From positions 1-64,000 of the forward strand of contig DATGFP010000155.1 in NCBI GenBank assembly GCA_035309005.1: 64,000 nucleotides of DNA. Direction: 5' to 3'. Position numbers and translations under genes: made by a program. Positions 51,022 through 59,459 of this stretch are shown one piece after another; the stretch's first letter is position 1, and each line of letters starts with the position of its first letter. Origin of the DNA: DATARH01 sp035309005. Lineage in GTDB: Bacteria; Pseudomonadota; Alphaproteobacteria; ATCC43930; CGMCC-115725. The notes beneath the pieces were generated by a model. It saw nothing but the letters and a program-made list of their open reading frames with translations, searched no databases and was not told the origin of the DNA.

Positions 51022-52373
51022 AGAACGGCGCCGCGCCCTCCGCCAAAGCGAACGGCCATGCCGTGCCCAACGGCGCCGGCCCACCCAACGGCGCGCCCAA
51101 CGCCAACGGCGATGCGTCGGCGCGGCCCAGCCAGCGTCATGCCCCGGTGCGGCCGCGCGGCAGCATCGTCGCGGCCATCGATATCGGCACCGCCAAGATC
51201 TGCTGCTTCATCGCGCGGGTCGAGGCGCGGCCGCGCATCCTCGGCATCGGCCACCAGGTCGCGCACGGCGTCAAGGGCGGCACGATCGTCGACCTCGACG
51301 CCGCCGGTCATTCGATCCGCGGCGCGGTGCACGCCGCCGAGGAGATGGCCGGCGAAACGATCGAGCGCGCCGTTGTCAACCTGTCGGGCGGCTATGCCGG
51401 CTCGCGCATCGTCAAGGCCGAGATCGACGCCGGCCGGCGCGAGATCACCGACCATGCGATGCGCCAGGTGCTGGAGCGCGGCTACGCGATGCGCGGCGCC
51501 GCCGACCGGCAGGTGATCCACTCGATCCCGGTCGGGTTCTCGATCGACGACAGCCACGGCATCCTCGACCCGCGAGGCATGGTCGGCGAGCGGCTCGGCG
51601 TCAACATGCACATCGTGACGGCGACCGCGGCCAGCGTGCGCAACCACGCCGCCGCGATCGGCCGGGCGCACCTGGTGGTCGACGCGCTGGTCGTCAGCCC
51701 CTACGCCGCCGGCCTCGCGTGCCTGGCCGAAGATGAGATGGAGCTCGGCGTCACGGTCATCGACATGGGCGGTGGCACGACGACGATCGGCGTCTTCTTC
51801 GGCGGCAATCTGGTGTTCGCCGACGCGGTCGCGGTCGGCGGCATGCACGTCACCAACGACATCGCCCGCGGCCTCGGCACGCCCGTGGCGCATGCCGAGC
51901 GGATGAAGGCGCTGTTTGGCAGCGCGATCTCCTCGACCCTCGACGAGCGCGAGACGATCGCGGTGCCGCAGGTCGGCGAGGAAGAGGACGGGCACGTCAA
52001 CCACGTGCCGAAATCGATGCTGGTGCGGATCATCGCGCCGCGGGTCGAGGAGACTTTCGAGCTGGTGCGCAACCGGCTCGACGCCAGCGGCTGCGACAAG
52101 ATCGCCGGCCGCCGCATCGTCCTGACCGGCGGCGCCTGCCAGCTGCACGGGGCGCGCGAACTGGCCGGCCTGATCCTCGATAAGCAGGTCCGGATCGGCC
52201 GCCCGATGCGGATCAACGGCCTCGCCGAGTCGACGCACGGCCCGGCCTTCTCGACCGCGGCAGGGCTCTTGCATTTCGCGATATCCGAGCGCGCCGAGGC
52301 GCCGCGCGCCGCTGGCGTCGCGCAGCGCGGGATTTTCGGGCGGATGGGGCAATGGTTGCGCGAGAACTTATGA
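51018..52373 (+). CDS. ftsA: Cell division protein FtsA with an N-terminal low-complexity extension
   Basis: 451 residues. The actin-like ATPase starts at about residue 52 with IVAAIDIGTAKICCFIARVE and includes VIDMGGGTTTIGVFFGGNLV, the adenosine motif IVLTGGACQLHGARELAGLI and the C-terminal membrane-targeting helix FGRMGQWLRENL. Before it lies an unusual 50-residue Asn/Gly/Pro/Ala segment with repeated PNGA units (HAVPNGAGPPNGAPNANGDA). The GTG at 51018 is supported by GGGGAAGAG and by the overlap with ftsQ; later in-frame GTGs would remove part of the extension. FtsA anchors FtsZ filaments to the membrane. Confidence 0.94.
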   Translation: MKNGAAPSAKANGHAVPNGAGPPNGAPNANGDASARPSQRHAPVRPRGSIVAAIDIGTAKICCFIARVEARPRILGIGHQVAHGVKGGTIVDLDAAGHSIRGAVHAAEEMAGETIERAVVNLSGGYAGSRIVKAEIDAGRREITDHAMRQVLERGYAMRGAADRQVIHSIPVGFSIDDSHGILDPRGMVGERLGVNMHIVTATAASVRNHAAAIGRAHLVVDALVVSPYAAGLACLAEDEMELGVTVIDMGGGTTTIGVFFGGNLVFADAVAVGGMHVTNDIARGLGTPVAHAERMKALFGSAISSTLDERETIAVPQVGEEEDGHVNHVPKSMLVRIIAPRVEETFELVRNRLDASGCDKIAGRRIVLTGGACQLHGARELAGLILDKQVRIGRPMRINGLAESTHGPAFSTAAGLLHFAISERAEAPRAAGVAQRGIFGRMGQWLRENL

Positions 52374-52517
52374 GTCTGCTTGGATTTTTGCGTAGCTGCT
52401 TGTACTCGTAGGCGGCATCTCGCATCGCTCAAGCGGCGATCGGCACGAGGGGGGAGCCGGCCCGGGGGAACAGGGGGGCCGGCGCAATCACAGAGGCGAG
52501 GCGTGGAGGGAGACAGC

Positions 52518-54065
52518 ATGATCAATCTCAGCATCCCGAAGGACGAGCAGGAGCTGAAGCCGCGCATCACCGTGGTCGGGGTCGGCGGCGCCGGGGGCAA
52601 CGCCGTCAACAACATGATCCGGTCGAACCTGATCGGCTGCGAGTTCATCGTCTGCAACACCGACGCGCAGGCCCTCCAGCTGTCGGCGGCGCCGCGCAAG
52701 ATCCAATTGGGCATCGGCGTCACCCGCGGGCTCGGCGCCGGCGCGCGCCCCGATGTCGGGCGCGCCGCCGCCGAGGAGGCGATCGACGACATCGTCGAGG
52801 CGATGCAGGGCTCCAACATGGTGTTCATTACGGGTGGCATGGGCGGCGGCACCGGCACCGGCGCCGCGCCGGTCATCGCCCGCAGCGCCCGCGAATCGGG
52901 GATCCTCACGGTCGGCGTGGTGACGAAGCCGTTTCATTTCGAGGGCCCGAAGCGGATGCGCGTCGCCGAGCAGGGGATCGAAGAACTGCAGCGCTACGTC
53001 GATACGCTGATCATCATCCCCAACCAAAACCTGTTCCGCATCGCCAACGAGCGCACCACGCTGGAAGGCGCCTTCAAGATGGCCGACGACGTGCTGCACG
53101 CCGGGGTGCGCGGCGTCACCGACCTCATGGTGATGCCGGGCCTCATCAACCTCGATTTCGCCGACATCCGCACCGTGATGAGCGAGATGGGCAAGGCGAT
53201 GATGGGCACCGGCGAAGCCGAGGGCGAGCGCCGCGCGGTCGACGCCGCCGAGGCCGCGATCAACAACCCGCTCCTTGAAGACGTCTCGATGAAGGGGGCG
53301 CGCGGCGTCCTCATCAACATCACCGGCGGCACCGACATGACCCTCTTCGAGGTCGACGAGGCGGCCAACCGGATTCGCGAGGAGGTCGACCCCGAGGCCA
53401 ACATCATCTTCGGCTCGACCTTCGACGAAAAGCTCGCCGGGAAGATGCGCATCTCGGTGGTCGCCACCGGCATCGAAGCGGAATTGCAGGGCGAGGCGCG
53501 GCCGGTGCTCGACGCGCGCGGCGCGCCGGGCGAGGCTGGCCTGCGCGATTCGGGCTCGGGCTACACCCAGCCGATCCTGACGCAGAACGCCGGCGGCCCG
53601 GCTGCACGGGGTGGCGAGCCGCGCGGCGATGCCGCCGCCGAGCCGCTGCCGCCGGTCGCCGAGGCGGCCGAAGAGGCGGCGGTCAAAAGCGGCGCCTTCA
53701 TCGCGCCGCGCCCGGTCGAATCGGGGCCGGCGCGGCCGCTACCGGTGGCGCCCCCCGCCGTCACGGCGGCGCGCGACGCACGGCCGAAGGGGCGCGTGCC
53801 GAGCCTGATCGAGCGCGTCACCGGCGTCGGCCGCGCCCGGCCGACCCCGCCCGCCGCGCCGCCGCCCGCCGCGCCGCGCCCGGCGGCGGCCGCGCCGGCC
53901 CAGCCGCCCCGCCCAGCGGCCCAACATCCGGCCCCGCCCGCCGCGCCGGCCCAACCGGCGCAGCAGCCGCGCCTCGCGCCGCTCGAACCCGACGAGCGGC
54001 TGGCGGCGAGCAAGGAGGACGAACTCCTCGACATCCCGGCCTTCCTGCGCCGCCAGGCCAACTGA
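52518..54065 (+). CDS. ftsZ: Cell division GTPase FtsZ
   Basis: 515 residues. The tubulin-like GTPase has GVGGAGGNAVNNMI, the signature GGMGGGTGTGAAP and the T7 loop NLDFADIRTVM. After about residue 320 comes a long Pro/Ala-rich linker, ending in the conserved C-terminal peptide LLDIPAFLRRQAN that binds FtsA. Length is typical for alphaproteobacterial FtsZ with extended linkers. The start ATG 52518 has GGAGGGAG. A 144-base gap separates it from ftsA, room for its own promoter. Confidence 0.98.
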   Translation: MINLSIPKDEQELKPRITVVGVGGAGGNAVNNMIRSNLIGCEFIVCNTDAQALQLSAAPRKIQLGIGVTRGLGAGARPDVGRAAAEEAIDDIVEAMQGSNMVFITGGMGGGTGTGAAPVIARSARESGILTVGVVTKPFHFEGPKRMRVAEQGIEELQRYVDTLIIIPNQNLFRIANERTTLEGAFKMADDVLHAGVRGVTDLMVMPGLINLDFADIRTVMSEMGKAMMGTGEAEGERRAVDAAEAAINNPLLEDVSMKGARGVLINITGGTDMTLFEVDEAANRIREEVDPEANIIFGSTFDEKLAGKMRISVVATGIEAELQGEARPVLDARGAPGEAGLRDSGSGYTQPILTQNAGGPAARGGEPRGDAAAEPLPPVAEAAEEAAVKSGAFIAPRPVESGPARPLPVAPPAVTAARDARPKGRVPSLIERVTGVGRARPTPPAAPPPAAPRPAAAAPAQPPRPAAQHPAPPAAPAQPAQQPRLAPLEPDERLAASKEDELLDIPAFLRRQAN

Positions 54066-54082
54066 TTCGTCGTGTGGAGAAA

Positions 54083-54120
54083 GCGCGCCGCAAGCCGCAC
54101 CGGCAGGTTGGGCGGCGCGC
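54083..54120. other. Strong hairpin after ftsZ
   Basis: GCGCGCCGC (54083-54091) and GCGGCGCGC (54112-54120) form a perfect nine-base stem, with an inner GCCG/CGGC. It could end the dcw transcript, but no T-tract follows, so termination would need help. Confidence 0.45.
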
Positions 54121-54232
54121 GCCCGGCGAAACGCTGCGCTGCAACAATCGGCAACAATGATTGATTTGTGACGCTGGCGCGGCCCGCGATAGCTTGCGCA
54201 CCGGGGTCGTGTCATTGGGGGAAGTTTGTCGC

Positions 54233-55171
54233 ATGTTGGGGGACATGGGGGCTGCGCTGCAACGAACCTTGGCGAGCGTCGCGGGTTGCCGCGGCATCGG
54301 GCTGCACTGCGGCCAGCCGGTCGCGATGCGGCTGCACCCGGCGCCGCCCGATAGCGGCATCGTGTTCCGCCGGCTCGACGCCGGCGCCGAAATCCGCGCC
54401 CATTGGACAAACACCGCCGAATCGGCGCTCTCGACCGTGCTGTCCAACCGCGAGGGCATCCAGATCGGCACCGTCGAGCACCTGATGGCGGCGTTGGCCG
54501 GCTGCCGCATCGACAACGCGCTCGTCGAGCTCGACGGGCCGGAGGTGCCGATCATGGACGGCAGCGCGGCGCCGTTCGCGCACCTGATCGAGCGCGCCGG
54601 GACCCTGGAGCAGGACGTCGCGCGCCGCGCCCTGAAGATCCTGAAGCCGGTCAGCGTCAGCGACGCGGCGGGCTCGGCGGCGCTGGTGCCGGAAGACGGC
54701 TTCTCGATGAGCTTCGAGATCGATTTCGACAATCCGCTCATTCGCCGGCAGGAGATCGCGCTCGCCTTCGAGCCCGGCACCTTCACCGCCGAACTCGCCG
54801 CGGCGCGCACCTTCGGCCTGCTCGACGACTGGCCGCGCCTCAAGGCGGCCGGGCTGGCGCGCGGCGGCTCGCTCGACAACGCGGTGGTGATCAGCGGCAG
54901 CCGCGTCCTCAACGACGGCGGGCTGCGCTTCGCCGACGAGTTCGTGCGCCACAAGCTGCTCGACGCGCTGGGCGACCTCTACCTCGCCGGCGGCCCGATC
55001 ATCGGGGCATTCCGCGGGGTGCGCTCGGGCCACGCGCTGACCCGCAAGCTGCTCGCCGCGCTCTTCGCCGATGAGGCGGCGTGGTGCGAGACGATCCTCG
55101 TCGAGGAACAGGGGCTCGGCGCCGTCGGCCGCGCCGGCGATCTGCCGCGGCTGCCGCAATCCGTGCTATAA
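54233..55171 (+). CDS. lpxC: UDP-3-O-acyl-N-acetylglucosamine deacetylase
   Basis: 312 residues. Zinc ligands His83 (GTVEHLMAAL), His240 and Asp244 (FVRHKLLDALGD) match the E. coli positions, and the catalytic His lies in GVRSGHALTRKLL. It performs the committed step of lipid A synthesis. ATG 54233 with GGGGGAAG upstream is preferred; ATG 54245 is an alternative. Its position after ftsZ is the usual one. Confidence 0.96.
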   Translation: MLGDMGAALQRTLASVAGCRGIGLHCGQPVAMRLHPAPPDSGIVFRRLDAGAEIRAHWTNTAESALSTVLSNREGIQIGTVEHLMAALAGCRIDNALVELDGPEVPIMDGSAAPFAHLIERAGTLEQDVARRALKILKPVSVSDAAGSAALVPEDGFSMSFEIDFDNPLIRRQEIALAFEPGTFTAELAAARTFGLLDDWPRLKAAGLARGGSLDNAVVISGSRVLNDGGLRFADEFVRHKLLDALGDLYLAGGPIIGAFRGVRSGHALTRKLLAALFADEAAWCETILVEEQGLGAVGRAGDLPRLPQSVL

Positions 55172-55233
55172 GCGCCTCCGCCCTCGGCCGCGCCGCCGGG
55201 GGCGAGGTGAAATTGGGCGGGGATCCAGAGGGC

Positions 55234-56046
55234 ATGCGTGGGTTGTTGTCGCCGCCGCGACTGCTCGCGGTCGGGTGTCTCTTGGCGCTGGCGGCCTGCG
55301 GCGGCGCGAAAGACCAAGTCTACATCGAGAAGCCGGTCGACGATCTCTACAACAAGGCCATGGACGCCATGGTCGACGAGAATTACGCCACCGCGACCAA
55401 AACCTTCGACCAGGTCGAGAGCCAGCACCCCTATTCGGTGTGGGCGACGAAAAGCCAGCTGATGGAAGTCTACGCGCAATTCCAAAACGGCAATTACGAC
55501 GACGCGATCATCGCGGCCGATCGCTTCATCCAGCTGCACCCCGGCCACCGCGACGTCGCCTACGCCTATTACCTGAAGGCGATCTGCTATTACATGCAGA
55601 TCGTCGATGTCGGGCGCGACCAGAAGCTGACCGAGCAGGCGCTGCACGCGCTCGACGAAGTGGTGCGCCGCTTTCCCGACAGCAAATATGCGCGCGACGC
55701 CAAACTCAAGCTCGACTTCACCCGCGACCATCTGGCCGGCAAGGAAATGGAGATCGGCCGATACTATCTGGGGCGCAGCGAATACCTCGCCGCGATGAAC
55801 CGCTTCAAGCGGGTGATCGACAACTACCAGACGACGACGCACGTGCCGGAAGCCCTGGAGCGGCTCGTCGAGTGCGACCTGGCGCTCGGCCTCACCAAGG
55901 AGGCCAAGGAAAACGCCGCGGTGCTCGGTTACAACTACCCCGGCAGCCACTGGTATACCGACGCCTACGCGCTGGTGACCGGCGGCGCGCTGCCGGCGAC
56001 CGCCAGCGAGGGGTGGTTCGGCCACCTGGTCGGCGGGGTCTTTTGA
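55234..56046 (+). CDS. bamD: Outer membrane assembly lipoprotein BamD
   Basis: 270 residues. The lipoprotein signal ends LALAAC with Cys22. TPR repeats follow (DDLYNKAMDAMVDENYATAT, YSVWATKSQLMEVYAQFQNG, VAYAYYLKAICYYMQIVDVG). The domain order and YLGRSEYLAAMNRFKRVIDN are typical of BamD, the essential partner of BamA. A gene for RecN often follows in relatives but is absent here. Confidence 0.93.
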   Translation: MRGLLSPPRLLAVGCLLALAACGGAKDQVYIEKPVDDLYNKAMDAMVDENYATATKTFDQVESQHPYSVWATKSQLMEVYAQFQNGNYDDAIIAADRFIQLHPGHRDVAYAYYLKAICYYMQIVDVGRDQKLTEQALHALDEVVRRFPDSKYARDAKLKLDFTRDHLAGKEMEIGRYYLGRSEYLAAMNRFKRVIDNYQTTTHVPEALERLVECDLALGLTKEAKENAAVLGYNYPGSHWYTDAYALVTGGALPATASEGWFGHLVGGVF

Positions 56047-56047
56047 A

Positions 56048-56085
56048 GCCGGCACATTAAAAAAACTTAATTTCAGCTTGCCGGC
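56048..56085. other. Nested AT/GC inverted repeat after bamD
   Basis: An outer stem GCCGGCA (56048-56054) with TGCCGGC (56079-56085) encloses an inner ATTAA/TTAAT stem around an A-rich loop. It may be a transcription end or boundary; there is no T-tract on the plus strand. Confidence 0.35.
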
Positions 56086-56195
56086 CCGCTGCTCTATGTC
56101 AGCGCGTCTGCGGCCGTCCGCTGTCCCGCGCCCGCCTATCGGGCGGGAGTGCGGCGGGGCGCGGCGGCGGAACAAGCGGGGGGAGGGTCCGAGGC

Positions 56196-57359
56196 ATGTG
56201 GCGCCGGGTGCTTATCGTCACTCTACTGCTCGGGCTGTCGGCGGCGGCGGGCGCGGCCGACCAGCCAGGCGGCATCGCCGGCCTCTTCGTCACGACCAAA
56301 TACCCGGCGATGACGGTGCGTGCCGGCGAGACCGCGACCATCGATTTCTCGGTGCGCAACTTCAAGCTGCCGCCGCAGGCGCTGGCGCTCAGCGTGGCGC
56401 AGGCGGCGGCGGGCTGGAAGGCAACGATCCTCGGCGGCGGCCAGCCGGTCGCCGCGGTCGAGGTCGCGCCCGACGCCGAGGAGCGGCTGCAGCTACGCCT
56501 CGAACCGCCGGCCGGGCTCGGCCACGGCGACTATCAATTCACCGTTGAGGCGAAGAACGCCAAATACGACGAAAAGCTGCCGATCGCCCTGACGATCGGC
56601 GCCGAGGTGCCGGCCAAGCTCAAGCTGACCACCAATTTCCCGGCGCTGCGCGGCACCGCGACGACTTCCTTCAAGTACAAGATGACGGTCGACAACGACA
56701 GCGGCCGCGACGCGACGGTCAATCTCGGGGCCGACGCGCCGAAGAATTTCCAGGTCAGCTTCACCGAGGCCTACGGCACCCAGCAGATCACCTCGATCCC
56801 GATCGAGGCCGGCAAGTCAAAGGACGTCGACGCCACCCTGACCATCCCGCACGCGGTCAAGGCCGGCGACTATAAGCTGGTGCTGGACGCTAAGACCGCC
56901 GCCGCCAGCGCCAGCCTCCCGGTCAGCCTGACGATCGTCGGCCAGCCGCAGCTCTCGGTGTCGGGCGAGGGCGGGCGGCTCTCGGGGGAGGCCTATGCCG
57001 GGCAGGCGAGCCAGCTGACGGTCGTGCTGCGCAACGACGGCAGCGAGGCGGCGCGCGACATCGAACTCTCGGCGTCGACCCCGGAGGGCTGGAAATCGAG
57101 CTTCGAGCCCAAGCGGCTGGCGCAGCTCGCGGCCGGCGCGCGCCAGGAGGTCAAGGCGACGCTGACCCCGTCCGACAAGGCGATCGCCGGCGACTACCAG
57201 ACGACGATCCGCGCCAGCGCCGCCGACGGGCTCTCCGAATCGGCCAATTTCCGCATCACCGTCTTGACCTCCACCCTGTGGGGCGCGGTCGGCATCGCGA
57301 TCATCGCGATCGCGCTCCTCGTCGTCGTCTTCGCGGTCGCCCGCTTCGGCCGCCGCTAG
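56196..57359 (+). CDS. Membrane-anchored NEW3/alpha-galactosidase-associated-domain protein
   Basis: 387 residues. A signal peptide (MWRRVLIVTLLLGLSAAAGA), three immunoglobulin-like NEW3-type repeats (about 30-125, 135-245 and 255-355, with AGETATIDFSVRNF, FKYKMTVDNDSGRDATVNL and AGQASQLTVVLRNDGSEAAR), then a C-terminal membrane helix (LWGAVGIAIIAIALLVVVFA) and a short basic tail. It is therefore a periplasmic stalk anchored in the inner membrane. The directly following ABC ATPase and permease make it the extracytoplasmic partner of that transporter. Cargo unknown. Confidence 0.82.
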   Translation: MWRRVLIVTLLLGLSAAAGAADQPGGIAGLFVTTKYPAMTVRAGETATIDFSVRNFKLPPQALALSVAQAAAGWKATILGGGQPVAAVEVAPDAEERLQLRLEPPAGLGHGDYQFTVEAKNAKYDEKLPIALTIGAEVPAKLKLTTNFPALRGTATTSFKYKMTVDNDSGRDATVNLGADAPKNFQVSFTEAYGTQQITSIPIEAGKSKDVDATLTIPHAVKAGDYKLVLDAKTAAASASLPVSLTIVGQPQLSVSGEGGRLSGEAYAGQASQLTVVLRNDGSEAARDIELSASTPEGWKSSFEPKRLAQLAAGARQEVKATLTPSDKAIAGDYQTTIRASAADGLSESANFRITVLTSTLWGAVGIAIIAIALLVVVFAVARFGRR

Positions 57360-57369
57360 GACGACGCCG

Positions 57370-58323
57370 GTGGCGGGCGAAGTGGTGATCCGCGCGGAGG
57401 GGCTGACCAAGCGCTATGGCGCGACCGTCGCGGTCGACCATATCGATCTGGAGGTCGGCGCCGGCGAGATCGTCGGCATCCTCGGGCCCAACGGCTCGGG
57501 CAAGACGACGACGATCCTGATGCTTCTGGGGCTGACCGAGCCCACCGAAGGCCGCGCCGAGGTCGCCGGCTTCGACCCGTTGCGCGAGCCGCTCGAAGTC
57601 AAGCGCCGGGTCGGCTACCTGCCCGACCAGGTCGGCTTTTACGACGGCCTCTCGGCGCAGGACAATCTGACCTATACCGGGCGCCTCGCCGGGCTGTCGC
57701 GCAGCGTGATCGACGTGCGTTTCGCCGCCGCGATCGAGCGCGTCGGCCTGGCCGGCCTCGGGCGCGCCCGCGTCGGCACCTTCTCGCAGGGCATGCGCCA
57801 GCGCCTCGGCCTCGCCGAAATCCTGATGAAGCGCCCGAGCGTCGCGATCCTCGACGAGCCGACCACCGCGCTCGACCCGCATTCGACGCAGGAATTTCTC
57901 GCGATGATCCGCGGCCTCCGGGCCGACGGCACCGCGGTCCTGCTGTCGTCGCACCATCTCGACCAGGTGCAGAGCGTCTGCGACCGCGTCGCCCTCTTCA
58001 ACCGCGGCCGCATCGCGCTCGCCGGCACCGTCACCGAACTGGCCGGGCGCGTCCTCGGCGGCGGCCATGTCATCGACGTCGAGGCGCGCGGGGCCGAGGG
58101 CGCCGGGGACATCGCCGCGCTGCTCGCCGCGGTGCCCGGCGTCGTGCGAGTGCAGCCCTTGGGCGGGGAGCGCTACCGGGTCGATTGCCGGCACGAATTG
58201 CGCGCCGAGCTGGCGCGCCGCCTCGCGCCGGCGGCCGATCTCGTCGGCATCCAGTTCGCCGCCCCGAGCCTCAACGAAGTCTATGCCCGCTATTTCGAGG
58301 AGGCGCGCGATGCCGCCCAGTAG
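57370..58323 (+). CDS. ABC transporter ATP-binding protein (NosF-like)
   Basis: 317 residues. Walker A GPNGSGKTTTILMLLGL, signature FSQGMRQRLGLAEILMK, Walker B VAILDEPTTALDP and the switch His in LSSHHLDQV. The C-terminal extension of about 90 residues is usual for ABC-2-type exporters. GTG start ten bases after the NEW3 gene. The permease start overlaps its end by 14 bases. Confidence 0.93.
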   Translation: MAGEVVIRAEGLTKRYGATVAVDHIDLEVGAGEIVGILGPNGSGKTTTILMLLGLTEPTEGRAEVAGFDPLREPLEVKRRVGYLPDQVGFYDGLSAQDNLTYTGRLAGLSRSVIDVRFAAAIERVGLAGLGRARVGTFSQGMRQRLGLAEILMKRPSVAILDEPTTALDPHSTQEFLAMIRGLRADGTAVLLSSHHLDQVQSVCDRVALFNRGRIALAGTVTELAGRVLGGGHVIDVEARGAEGAGDIAALLAAVPGVVRVQPLGGERYRVDCRHELRAELARRLAPAADLVGIQFAAPSLNEVYARYFEEARDAAQ

Positions 58324-59287
58324 AGCGGAGGGAGCGAGGCGCCGCGGCTCGCCGTGGACCGGGCTCGGCGCGGTCGTCGCCAAGGAAACCGCCGACCATC
58401 TGTCGAGCGCGCGCATGCGCATCCTCGAAGCTCTGGTGTTCCTGACCGCGCTCGCCGCCGCCTACCAGGCGATCCGCACGATCCGCGCGACGATCGGCGA
58501 GAGCCCGTTCCTCTTCCTGCGCCTCCTGACGCTGTCGCAGGAGCCGCTGCCGTCGTTTATCGCGCTCCTGGGCTTTCTCATTCCGCTGGTCGCGATCGCG
58601 CTGGCGTTCGATGCGATCAACGGCGAATTCAACCGCCGCACGATGAGCCGCATCCTGGCCCAGCCGATCTACCGCGACGCGCTGCTCTTGGGGAAATTCT
58701 TCGCCGCGCTGCTGGCGCTGACGATCGGCCTCGTCTCGCTTTGGCTCCTCGTGCTCGGCCTCGGGCTCCTCCTCTTCGGCCTGCCGCCGAGCACGGAAGA
58801 GACCGTGCGGATGCTCGGCTTTCTGGTCGCGACGATCGCCTATGGCGGGGTGTGGATCGCGGTGGCGCTACTCTTTTCGGTGCTGTTCCGCGCGCCGGCG
58901 ACCGCGGCTCTGGCGGCGCTCGGGGTGTGGCTGCTCTTCGCGCTGTTCTGGTCGGTGCTGACGCCGTTGGTGGCCAATCTGCTCGCCGGGCCGCCCGAGG
59001 GGGTGTTCGGGCCGCGCCTCGCCTTTCTGCAGACCCAGACCGTGATCGACCGCCTGTCGCCCAACACGCTCTACGGCGAAACCGCGCTGGCGCTGCTGCA
59101 CCCGGCGACGCGCGCCCTGGGGCCGGTATTGATCAGCCAGCTCGAAGGCGCGCTCCTTGGCGCGCCCTTGCCGGCGGCGCAGAGCTTCATCCTGATCTGG
59201 CCGCAGCTGACCGGCCTCATCGCGCTGACGATCGTCATCTTCATCATCGCCTACATCGCCTTCCAGCGCCAGGAAATCCGCGCTTAG
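58310..59287 (+). CDS. ABC-2-type permease (NosY-like)
   Basis: 325 residues with six hydrophobic segments. The large helix-rich body includes FIALLGFLIPLVAIALAFDA and the cytosolic INGEFNRRTMSRILAQPIYR, the pattern of ABC-2/NosY permeases. It begins at an ATG inside the ATPase gene. With the preceding two genes it forms a complete transporter of unknown cargo; copper or nitrous-oxide-reductase genes are not nearby, so a Nos role is not implied. Confidence 0.9.
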   Translation: MPPSRAEGARRRGSPWTGLGAVVAKETADHLSSARMRILEALVFLTALAAAYQAIRTIRATIGESPFLFLRLLTLSQEPLPSFIALLGFLIPLVAIALAFDAINGEFNRRTMSRILAQPIYRDALLLGKFFAALLALTIGLVSLWLLVLGLGLLLFGLPPSTEETVRMLGFLVATIAYGGVWIAVALLFSVLFRAPATAALAALGVWLLFALFWSVLTPLVANLLAGPPEGVFGPRLAFLQTQTVIDRLSPNTLYGETALALLHPATRALGPVLISQLEGALLGAPLPAAQSFILIWPQLTGLIALTIVIFIIAYIAFQRQEIRA

Positions 59288-59459
59288 CTCGTGTACTGAT
59301 CAGCGGCAACAGCCGCGATCGGACCCACAGCAGGCGTTCGCCGGTCCTAACGTCTCCGGCGCGTGTTGCCCCCGCCCCCCACTATAACTTGAGGTTTTCA
59401 CGATTGCCGGCCTATGCTCGGGTCAAGCCCATCTCAGAGGCGATCCAGGGAGGATAACG

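Noticed and set aside
52370..52411. A 13-codon leader frame overlapping the ftsA stop (MSLLGFLRSCLYS)
   Set aside because: It is short, has no family, and an ATGA overlap of this sort is likely by chance; no attenuator structure follows.
54083..54120. Rho-independent terminator after ftsZ
   Set aside because: The stem is strong, but no T-tract follows on either strand, so it is listed only as a hairpin.
56055..56072. CtrA binding site (TTAA-N7-TTAA) downstream of bamD
   Set aside because: The spacing between the TTAA halves is six, not seven, and the position lies inside a hairpin loop.
56196..59287. Nitrous-oxide reductase accessory operon (NosDFY)
   Set aside because: The ATPase and permease are NosF/NosY-like, but nosZ, nosD and nosL are absent and the first gene has NEW3 domains instead of the NosD beta-helix.
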